Below are positions 1 to 5,754 of a DNA stretch of 6,966 nucleotides, piece by piece. Where the stretch lies: contig CAQOYX010000081.1 of assembly GCA_948852375.1 (NCBI GenBank), forward strand, positions 1 to 6,966, read 5' to 3'. The position numbers and the translations under genes are program-made. The notes beneath the pieces were generated by a model, which saw only the letters and a program-made list of their open reading frames with translations, did not search any database and had not been told where the DNA came from. Every line of letters starts with the position of its first letter. The first letter of the stretch is position 1. The DNA comes from an uncultured Clostridia bacterium (GTDB taxonomy: Bacteria; Bacillota_A; Clostridia; TANB77; CAG-508).

Positions 1-29
1 TACTAAAGATAGAAAAAATAAAAATTTTA

Positions 30-36
30 AAGGAGG
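30..36 (+). promoter_or_regulatory. Ribosome binding site of gap
   Basis: AAGGAGG lies seven bases before the ATG at 44. It is a near-perfect anti-16S match at good spacing, which fixes the gap start and fits a highly expressed gene. No promoter for gap can be recognised in the 43 bases before the start, so it must lie outside the window. Confidence 0.9.
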
Positions 37-43
37 AAGAAAT

Positions 44-1060
44 ATGTCAGTAAGAGTAGCCATTAATGGTTTTGGACGTATTGGACGTCTAGCATTTAGA
101 CAAATGTTTGGAGCAGAAGGGTATGAAATAGTTGCAATAAACGATTTAACAAGCCCAGAAATGCTTGCACACTTATTAAAATATGATTCAGCTCAAAAAA
201 AATATGAAAAAGCAGATAGCGTAGTAGCAGGAGAAGATTCAATTACAGTAGATGGAAAAACAATAAAAATATATGCCGAAAAAGATGCAAAAGATTTACC
301 ATGGGGAGAAATTGGAGTAGATGTTGTATTAGAATGTACAGGTTTCTACACATCAAAAGAAAAAGCTATGGCACATATTGATGCAGGAGCTAAAAAAGTA
401 GTTATATCAGCACCAGCAGGAAAAGACTTACCAACAGTTGTATTTGGCGTAAATGAAAATATCTTAACAAAAGAAGACAAAATAATTTCAGCGGCATCAT
501 GTACAACAAACTGTTTAGCACCAATGGCAAAAGCATTAAACGATTTTGCACCAATTCAATCAGGAATAATGACAACAGTTCATGCTTACACTGGAGACCA
601 AATGGTATTAGATGGACCACATAGAAAAGGAGACTTAAGAAGAGCAAGAGCAGCAGCTGTAAATATTGTTCCAAACACAACAGGAGCTGCAAAAGCAATA
701 GGACTTGTTATTCCAGAATTAAATGGAAAATTAATAGGATCAGCACAAAGAGTGCCAGTTCCAACAGGTTCAACAACAATACTTATAGCAGTTGTAAAAG
801 GAAATGATATTACAGAAGAGAGTGTTAATCAAAAAATGAAATCAGTAGCAAGTGCTTCTTATGGATACACAGAAGAATATTTAGTATCTTCAGATGTAAT
901 AGGAATGGCATATGGTTCATTATTTGATGCTACACAAACAATGGTAATGAAAATAGATGATGGATTATACCAAGTTCAAGTAGTTTCATGGTATGATAAT
1001 GAAAATTCATACACAAGTCAAATGGTAAGAACAATAAAATATTTTGCTGAATTAGGATAA
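44..1060 (+). CDS. gap: Glyceraldehyde-3-phosphate dehydrogenase, type I (NAD-dependent)
   Basis: This cytoplasmic glycolytic enzyme oxidises and phosphorylates glyceraldehyde 3-phosphate to 1,3-bisphosphoglycerate with NAD+. The 338 residues match the usual family length (about 335). The N-terminal Rossmann fold opens with NGFGRIGR (residues 8-15). Asp34, in AINDL at the end of the second strand, is the residue that normally selects NAD over NADP. The catalytic cysteine is Cys153 in [12 protein letters not shown], and its base partner is His180 in [10 protein letters not shown]. The substrate-binding loops [13 protein letters not shown] and QRVPVPTGS and the C-terminal SWYDNENSY motif are all present. 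The start is supported by a strong AAGGAGG site. The gene is the first of a glycolytic series (pgk, tpiA and gpmI follow) but is separated from pgk by a strong hairpin, so it may also be made as its own transcript. No cggR-type regulator is visible. Nothing appears damaged. Confidence 0.98.
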   Translation: MSVRVAINGFGRIGRLAFRQMFGAEGYEIVAINDLTSPEMLAHLLKYDSAQKKYEKADSVVAGEDSITVDGKTIKIYAEKDAKDLPWGEIGVDVVLECTGFYTSKEKAMAHIDAGAKKVVISAPAGKDLPTVVFGVNENILTKEDKIISAASCTTNCLAPMAKALNDFAPIQSGIMTTVHAYTGDQMVLDGPHRKGDLRRARAAAVNIVPNTTGAAKAIGLVIPELNGKLIGSAQRVPVPTGSTTILIAVVKGNDITEESVNQKMKSVASASYGYTEEYLVSSDVIGMAYGSLFDATQTMVMKIDDGLYQVQVVSWYDNENSYTSQMVRTIKYFAELG

Positions 1061-1135
1061 ATTAAAAAGGGAATCATTAGGAATTTCTTACCAATATATC
1101 CAATATACTTCAAAATTGAAATTCTTATTAATATT

Positions 1136-1166
1136 AAAAAAGAATACTTGAAAAGTATTCTTTTTT
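1136..1166 (+). terminator. Hairpin terminator between gap and pgk
   Basis: A perfect 14-bp inverted repeat pairs 1136-1149 (AAAAAAGAATACTT) with 1153-1166 (AAGTATTCTTTTTT) around a three-base GAA loop. The 3' arm ends in six T's and the 5' arm begins with six A's, so it has intrinsic-terminator form on both strands. The GC content of the stem is low, so some read-through is likely. It lies about 75 bases after the gap stop. It would set the gap level apart from the downstream genes, which then use the promoter just after it. Confidence 0.8.
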
Positions 1167-1180
1167 AGTATACAATGTTA

Positions 1181-1206
1181 TTGTTAATAAAAAAATAGGA
1201 TATAAT
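1181..1206 (+). promoter_or_regulatory. Probable promoter of pgk
   Basis: A perfect -10 hexamer TATAAT lies at 1201-1206, just after the gap terminator and about 44 bases before the pgk ATG. The best -35-like hexamer, TTGTTA at 1181-1186, is only 14 bases upstream, shorter than the usual 16-18, so the -35 assignment is weak. The -10 is the left arm of a short palindrome, TATAAT-AC-ATTATA (1201-1214). Position after a terminator and before a gene is the main support. AT-rich sequence produces such matches by chance. Confidence 0.45.
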
Positions 1207-1235
1207 ACATTATAGTAGAGCTATATATTTTAAAT

Positions 1236-1241
1236 GGAGGG
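1236..1241 (+). promoter_or_regulatory. Ribosome binding site of pgk
   Basis: GGAGGG sits eight bases before the ATG at 1250 and decides that start. Confidence 0.85.
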
Positions 1242-1249
1242 ATTTATTT

Positions 1250-2434
1250 ATGAATAAGAAAACAGTAAAAGATATTGATGTAAAAGGAAAAAAAGTTTTG
1301 GTTCGCTGTGATTTTAATGTACCACAAGATGAAAATGGAAATATTACAGATACAAGAAGAATAGTAGCATCATTGCCAACTATAAAATACTTATTAGAAA
1401 ATGGAGCGCGTGTTATTCTTTGTTCTCATTTAGGAAGACCAAAGGGAGAGGTAAAAAAAGAATTTTCACTTGCACCTGTAGCATGTGAATTATCAAAAGA
1501 ATTGGGAATAGATGTAAAACTATCAAATGACATAATAGGAGAAAGTGCAAAAAGTTTAACAAATTCCATGAAAGACGGAGAAGTGGTATTACTTGAAAAT
1601 GTACGTTTTGATGCAAGAGAAGAAAAAAATGATCCTGAAATGGCACGTGAACTTGCAAAACTTGCTGAAATTTATGTAAACGATGCATTTGGAACATCAC
1701 ATAGAGCACATGCATCAACTGCAGGTGTGGCAGACTATTTACCATCAGTGTCAGGTTTCTTAATCGAAAAAGAAATTGATTTTATGGGAAATGCTTTAGA
1801 AAATCCCAAAAGACCATTTGTTGCAATACTTGGAGGAAAAAAAGTTTCTGATAAAATAGGTGTAATAAATGCATTACTTGAAAAAGTAGATACATTAATG
1901 ATTGGTGGAGCAATGGCATATACTTTCTTTAAAGCAGAAGGATATGAAGTAGGAAATTCTATTTGTGAATTAGATAAACTAGATTTAGCATTAGAATTAA
2001 TGGAAAAAGCAAAGCAAAAAGGTGTAAAGTTCATGCTTCCAGTAGATACAAAACTAGGAAAAGATTTTGATAAAAATACAGAAAGTAAGACAGTAAAATA
2101 TACAGAAATTACAGCAGGCTGGGAAGGATTTGATATAGGAGAAGAAACAATAAAACTATACAAAGAAGAATTAAAAAATGCAAAAACAATAGTATGGAAT
2201 GGTCCATTAGGATTATTTGAATTCGACCAATTTGCAATAGGAACAAATGAAATTGCAAAAACACTTAGCAGTGTAGATGCTGTAACAATAATAGGAGGAG
2301 GAGATTCTGCAGCAGCCATAGAAAAAGCAGGTTTAGCAGATAAAATGACACATATTTCAACAGGGGGAGGAGCAAGCTTAGAATTTTTAGAAGGTAAAAA
2401 ATTACCAGGAATTGAATGTTTGCAAGATAAATAA
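1250..2434 (+). CDS. pgk: Phosphoglycerate kinase
   Basis: The enzyme transfers the acyl phosphate of 1,3-bisphosphoglycerate to ADP, giving 3-phosphoglycerate and ATP in the cytoplasm. Its 394 residues are the normal bacterial length. The N-terminal, substrate-binding domain contains VRCDFNVP (18-25), SHLGRPKG (59-66, with His60), LLENVRF and the [15 protein letters not shown] segment. The C-terminal nucleotide-binding domain contains [20 protein letters not shown] (318-324 for GPLGLFE, with Glu324), the glycine-rich GGGDS (349-353) and STGGGAS (370-376), ending in the usual [19 protein letters not shown] site eight bases upstream sets the start. It follows the gap terminator and has its own likely promoter. 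No hairpin is seen after its stop, so the Nudix gene 101 bases downstream could be read by the same transcript. No defects are seen. Confidence 0.98.
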   Translation: MNKKTVKDIDVKGKKVLVRCDFNVPQDENGNITDTRRIVASLPTIKYLLENGARVILCSHLGRPKGEVKKEFSLAPVACELSKELGIDVKLSNDIIGESAKSLTNSMKDGEVVLLENVRFDAREEKNDPEMARELAKLAEIYVNDAFGTSHRAHASTAGVADYLPSVSGFLIEKEIDFMGNALENPKRPFVAILGGKKVSDKIGVINALLEKVDTLMIGGAMAYTFFKAEGYEVGNSICELDKLDLALELMEKAKQKGVKFMLPVDTKLGKDFDKNTESKTVKYTEITAGWEGFDIGEETIKLYKEELKNAKTIVWNGPLGLFEFDQFAIGTNEIAKTLSSVDAVTIIGGGDSAAAIEKAGLADKMTHISTGGGASLEFLEGKKLPGIECLQDK

Positions 2435-2535
2435 AACGAAAAAAGCTATTAAAAGGATATATACTTATAAATTTTGTACTTTAAAGAAACAAATATTATT
2501 AAAAAATATATTATTGAAAGAAAATGTGAATATAT

Positions 2536-3069
2536 ATGGAAAATAATGCCAATAGAGGAAATATTAATAAAGATAAAGATGAATTTGTTTCAACAATTAT
2601 TACTAATAGACAAGGAAAAGTTTTTATTTTTATTAGAAAAGATGATTTAAAATTAGATGCAGGAAAAAAGGATTTTATTTCTGGACATATTAAGGAAAGT
2701 GAAATTCCAATACATGCAATGTATAGAGAAATAAATGAAGAAACTGGGATATTGCCAGAAGAAATTTTGAGATTCTTTAACTTAGGAGAAATGAATTTAC
2801 CACATCCATTAATAAAAGATAAAAAAGTATATACTTATTGTGTAATGATTGATTTTACGATTGAACAGTTGCAAAAAAGTATAAACAATAAAGCAAAAGA
2901 TAAAGAATTTAAAGCAATCCGACAATTAGAAAATATGGATGAGTTATTACATGACATGAAAAATAGATCTTCTGATTGGAGAATTTTTTGTTCAGAAGAA
3001 TTAGAACAAAAAATTAATATGGCATCGAAATTGATTAATACTAATATAAAAGATATATTAGCAAAGTAA
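2536..3069 (+). CDS. Nudix hydrolase, substrate unknown
   Basis: The 177-residue protein carries a complete Nudix box at residues 50-72. It runs G50, E56, then REINEETGI (64-72), which fits the G-x5-E-x7-REUxEExGU pattern exactly. Glu65, Glu68 and Glu69 are the expected Mg2+ ligands. The upstream strand-rich part (residues 17-49, VSTIITNRQGKVFIF then KKDFISGH) is the start of a Nudix fold. Such enzymes cleave a nucleoside diphosphate linked to another group, but nothing here names the substrate. The SGH lead-in resembles a Nudix subgroup that includes isopentenyl-diphosphate isomerases, yet the flanking sequence is not enough to call that. There is no signal peptide or membrane segment. The start is weakly supported. 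Only GAAAG, about 15 bases upstream, resembles a binding site, and a start-stop pair ATG-TGA (2524-2529) lies in frame just before it, which rules out a longer N-terminus. It sits between pgk and tpiA, an unusual place, and may be cotranscribed with pgk. Confidence 0.9.
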   Translation: MENNANRGNINKDKDEFVSTIITNRQGKVFIFIRKDDLKLDAGKKDFISGHIKESEIPIHAMYREINEETGILPEEILRFFNLGEMNLPHPLIKDKKVYTYCVMIDFTIEQLQKSINNKAKDKEFKAIRQLENMDELLHDMKNRSSDWRIFCSEELEQKINMASKLINTNIKDILAK

Positions 3070-3098
3070 GAAATACTGAATTGGAAAAGTTCAAAAGA

Positions 3099-3128
3099 TT
3101 GTGAGACTTATATATAGGAAATTATAAA
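3099..3128 (+). promoter_or_regulatory. Possible promoter of tpiA
   Basis: TTGTGA (3099-3104, four of six consensus bases) is followed after 18 bases by TATAAA (3123-3128, five of six). The predicted transcript would begin near 3135, just at the base of the hairpin at 3136-3164, leaving a leader of about 57 bases with the tpiA binding site intact. The location after the Nudix stop is sensible, but chance matches are common in such AT-rich DNA. Confidence 0.35.
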
Positions 3129-3135
3129 AAAATAG

Positions 3136-3164
3136 AGGTTTATAGGTAAAACCTTTAAAAACCT
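3136..3164 (+). promoter_or_regulatory. Hairpin in the tpiA leader
   Basis: Two nested inverted repeats stack into one stem. AGGTTT (3136-3141) pairs with AAACCT (3159-3164). AGGT (3144-3147) pairs with ACCT (3151-3154) around an AAA loop, with an internal loop of AT against TTAA. Within it AGGTTT can also pair with the nearer AAACCT (3149-3154), giving an alternative fold. It is not followed by a T run, so it does not look like a terminator. It ends 27 bases before the tpiA ATG and could stabilise the 5' end or affect translation. A regulatory role is inference. Confidence 0.4.
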
Positions 3165-3191
3165 AAATATAATACAAGGATGATTTAATAA

Positions 3192-3938
3192 ATGAGAAAA
3201 AAAGTAATTGCAGGAAATTGGAAAATGAATAAAAATCCAGAAGAAGCAAAACAATTTATGGAGGAGTTTGTTCCTCTTGTTAAAGATACAGAAAATGAAG
3301 TTATAATTTGTGTACCATTTATAGATTTAAAATGTTTAGCAAAGCATTTTAAAGATACAAATGTAAAAATTGGTGCTGAAAATATGCATTGGGAAGAAAG
3401 CGGAGCATATACTGGAGAAATATCTGGTTCTATGTTAAAATCAATTGGCGTAGAATATGTTATTATAGGACATTCAGAAAGAAGACAATATTTTTTAGAA
3501 ACTGATGAAACAGTAAATAAAAAAATAAAAGCAGCTTTTAGAAATAACCTTAAACCAATAGTATGTGTAGGAGAAAGTTTAGAACAAAGAGAAGAAGGAA
3601 AAACAAAAGAAGTAATTACAAACCAAACAAGACTTGCATTAGATGGACTAACAAATGAGCAAGTAGAAAACACAATAATAGCATATGAGCCAATTTGGGC
3701 AATTGGAACAGGAAAAACTGCAACAAGTGAAGATGCAAACAATAGCATTAAAGAAATTCGTGATGAAATTTGTAAAATATATGGACAAAATATAGCAAAA
3801 AGAGTTATAATTCAATATGGTGGTAGTGTAAAATCAGAAAATGCCAAAGAACTATTTAATACATCAGATATTGATGGTGCATTAGTAGGAGGAGCAAGCT
3901 TAAAACCAGAAGAGTTTGCAAAAATTGTAAATTATTAA
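3192..3938 (+). CDS. tpiA: Triosephosphate isomerase
   Basis: This cytoplasmic (beta/alpha)8-barrel enzyme interconverts dihydroxyacetone phosphate and glyceraldehyde 3-phosphate, feeding the gap reaction. The 248 residues match the family length of about 250. Active-site residues are all present: Asn9 and Lys11 in GNWKMN, the electrophile His94 in IIGHSERR, and the base Glu166 in [11 protein letters not shown], which continues into the mobile phosphate-gripping loop. The later phosphate-binding motifs YGGSVK and GALVGGASL are intact. The ATG is preceded by AAGGA (3176-3180), about 11 bases away, a moderate ribosome binding site. A possible promoter and a hairpin lie in the 122 bases between the Nudix gene and this start. 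There is no evident terminator after it, and gpmI follows after 271 bases. Confidence 0.98.
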   Translation: MRKKVIAGNWKMNKNPEEAKQFMEEFVPLVKDTENEVIICVPFIDLKCLAKHFKDTNVKIGAENMHWEESGAYTGEISGSMLKSIGVEYVIIGHSERRQYFLETDETVNKKIKAAFRNNLKPIVCVGESLEQREEGKTKEVITNQTRLALDGLTNEQVENTIIAYEPIWAIGTGKTATSEDANNSIKEIRDEICKIYGQNIAKRVIIQYGGSVKSENAKELFNTSDIDGALVGGASLKPEEFAKIVNY

Positions 3939-4000
3939 AAGTATAATAAAGGAGTATACAAAAAGGGGGCTAAATAAAAGAAGAAAGATGAGAAAAAAGT

Positions 4001-4165
4001 ATGAAAAATTTAGCATATGAACTTAAAAAATATAATTATTAAGATTTATTAGAAATTGATGAAAAAAATATATATACATTACCAAAAACATATGAGTTTA
4101 AAGATGATGTAAAAGTAAAAAGATTATAAAATTGTACAATATCACTTAAATATTTAGAAAAATAG
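4001..4165 (+). pseudogene. Possible decayed small gene between tpiA and gpmI
   Basis: From ATG 4001 one frame reads as 13, 28 and 11 sense codons separated by stops at 4040 (TAA) and 4127 (TAA), ending at TAG 4163. The start reads MKNLAYELKKYNY and the second block includes DLLEIDEKNIYTLPKTYEF. The composition is protein-like (mixed charged and hydrophobic residues, proline, cysteine). All three stops are one C-to-T change from a Gln codon (CAA, CAA, CAG), which would fit nonsense decay of a reading frame of 52 or more codons. I recognise no family. The gap starts with an unused AAAGGAG (3948-3954). In DNA this AT-rich, about five stops would be expected by chance over 55 codons, so three is only weak evidence. 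It may simply be untranslated spacer. Confidence 0.3.
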
Positions 4166-4192
4166 ACAAGTAATTATAAAACAGAAAATAAA

Positions 4193-4199
4193 AGGAAGG
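4193..4199 (+). promoter_or_regulatory. Ribosome binding site of gpmI
   Basis: AGGAAGG lies ten bases before the ATG at 4210. An ATG at 4202 is closer to it but is in another frame and meets a stop after seven codons, so 4210 is the real start, as the protein N-terminus also shows. Confidence 0.7.
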
Positions 4200-4209
4200 T
4201 AATGAATTT

Positions 4210-5739
4210 ATGGAAAACAAATTAACAATGCTTATGATATTAGATGGATTTGGAGAAAATACTAATGAAAAAGGTAATGCAGTAAAACTAGCTAATACAC
4301 CAAATATTGATAAACTAATGAAAATGTATCCTACAACAGACATGTATACAAGTGGTTTAAATGTAGGACTTCCAGAAGGGCAAATGGGTAATTCAGAAGT
4401 AGGACATACGAATATAGGAGCAGGAAGGATTGTATATCAAGAATTAACAAGAATTACAAAATCTATTGAAGATGGGGATTTCTTCAATGTACCAGAATTT
4501 AATGAAGCAATAGAAAATTGCGTAAAAAATAATTCAAGTTTGCACATAATGGGGCTATTATCAGATGGAGGAGTTCATAGCCATATACGTCATTTATATG
4601 CACTACTAGAACTTGCAAAAAGAAAAGGAATTGAAAATGTATATGTACACTGTTTTCTAGATGGAAGAGATACACCACCAGCGTCAGCTGAAAATTACAT
4701 TGCAAAATTAGAGGATAAGATAAAGGAAAAAGAAATAGGTAAAATTGCAAGTATTACAGGTAGATTTTATGCAATGGATAGAGACAAAAGATGGGAAAGA
4801 GTTAAAAAAGCATATGATGCATTAGTAAATGGTGTAGGAGAAAAAGCAGGAAGTGCAACAGCAGCAATTGAAGCATCTTACCAAAAAGAAATTTTTGATG
4901 AATTCGTAGAACCAACATTAATTTGTAATGGAGATACACCTATTGCTACAATTAGTAAAAATGATTCAGTAATCTTCTTTAACTTTAGACCAGATAGAGC
5001 AAGAGAAATTACAAGAGCATTAGTAGATAAAGAGTTTGATGGATTTGAAACACAAAATTTAAACTTATATTTTGTATGTATGACACAGTATGATGAAACA
5101 ATGCCAAATGTAAATATTGCATTTAAGCCTACAGCTTTAAAAAATACATTTGGAGAATATATAAGTAATTTAGGATTAACACAACTTCGTATTGCAGAAA
5201 CAGAAAAATATGCACATGTTACCTTCTTCTTTAATGGAGGAGAAGAAAAACAATATATTGGAGAAGATAGAATATTAGTACCATCTCCAAAAGTAGAGAC
5301 ATATGACTTAAAACCAGAAATGAGTGCTTATGAAGTAACAGATAAAGTACTTGAAGCAATAAAATCTGAAAAGTACAATGCAATAATATTAAATTATGCA
5401 AACCCAGATATGGTAGGACACACAGGAAACTTAGAAGCAGCAGAAAAAGCCATAGAAACAATAGATGAATGCGTAGGAAAAGTAGTAGAAGCTGTACAAG
5501 AGAAAAATGGAGTATTACTTATAACAGCAGATCATGGAAATGCTGAACAAATGATAGATTATAAAACAGGCGAACCTCATACAGCTCATACAACAAATCC
5601 AGTTCCATTAATATTAGTAGGTATGGATGAGGCAAAATTAAAACCAGGAAAATTAGCAGACCTTGCACCAACAATGTTAGATATTATGGAACTAGAAAAG
5701 CCACAAGAAATGACAGGCGAAAGCATAATTGTAAAATAG
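4210..5739 (+). CDS. gpmI: Phosphoglycerate mutase, 2,3-bisphosphoglycerate-independent
   Basis: The enzyme converts 3-phosphoglycerate to 2-phosphoglycerate through a phosphoserine intermediate, using two Mn2+ ions, in the cytoplasm. It belongs to the alkaline phosphatase superfamily. The 509 residues fit the family (about 510). The phosphatase domain gives Asp12 (MILDGFG), the nucleophile Ser62 in [15 protein letters not shown], Asp400 and His404 in [10 protein letters not shown], Asp441 and His442 in TADHGN, and a further His ligand in HTAHT (457-461). The inserted transferase domain carries DGRDTPP (151-157), [14 protein letters not shown] (184-197) and [10 protein letters not shown] (257-266), which hold the substrate. 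No defects are seen. It ends only 15 bases before the YezG-like gene and no terminator lies between, so the two are probably on one transcript. Enolase, a common next gene in Firmicutes, is not present in this window. Confidence 0.98.
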   Translation: MENKLTMLMILDGFGENTNEKGNAVKLANTPNIDKLMKMYPTTDMYTSGLNVGLPEGQMGNSEVGHTNIGAGRIVYQELTRITKSIEDGDFFNVPEFNEAIENCVKNNSSLHIMGLLSDGGVHSHIRHLYALLELAKRKGIENVYVHCFLDGRDTPPASAENYIAKLEDKIKEKEIGKIASITGRFYAMDRDKRWERVKKAYDALVNGVGEKAGSATAAIEASYQKEIFDEFVEPTLICNGDTPIATISKNDSVIFFNFRPDRAREITRALVDKEFDGFETQNLNLYFVCMTQYDETMPNVNIAFKPTALKNTFGEYISNLGLTQLRIAETEKYAHVTFFFNGGEEKQYIGEDRILVPSPKVETYDLKPEMSAYEVTDKVLEAIKSEKYNAIILNYANPDMVGHTGNLEAAEKAIETIDECVGKVVEAVQEKNGVLLITADHGNAEQMIDYKTGEPHTAHTTNPVPLILVGMDEAKLKPGKLADLAPTMLDIMELEKPQEMTGESIIVK

Positions 5740-5745
5740 TAGAGT

Positions 5746-5750
5746 GGAGG
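5746..5750 (+). promoter_or_regulatory. Ribosome binding site of the YezG-like gene
   Basis: GGAGG lies between the gpmI stop and the ATG at 5755. The spacing of four bases is short, but no other start suits the domain, whose first helix begins within ten residues of this ATG. Confidence 0.7.
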
Positions 5751-5754
5751 AAGT

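Noticed and set aside
1735..2319. Minus-strand 194-codon open frame
   Set aside because: It lies wholly within pgk, has no known motif, and arises because AT-rich coding sequence rarely contains reverse-strand stops in that frame.
3168..3173. Perfect TATAAT just before tpiA
   Set aside because: Transcription from it would start near 3180, at or beyond the tpiA ribosome binding site, and there is no -35 match at proper spacing.
3185..3748. Minus-strand 187-codon open frame
   Set aside because: It overlaps tpiA, whose catalytic residues are all intact on the plus strand, and looks like a hydrophobic shadow without a start signal.
3942..3954. TATAAT (3942-3947) and AAAGGAG (3948-3954) right after tpiA
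   Set aside because: No -35 hexamer at usable spacing (the nearest, TTGCAA, is 20 bases away) and no start codon at proper distance from the AAAGGAG. Kept only as weak support for a decayed gene.
4040..4165. Stop-codon reassignment to explain the broken frame 4001-4165
   Set aside because: TAA and TAG end the surrounding well-known genes at their expected lengths, so the standard code is in use.
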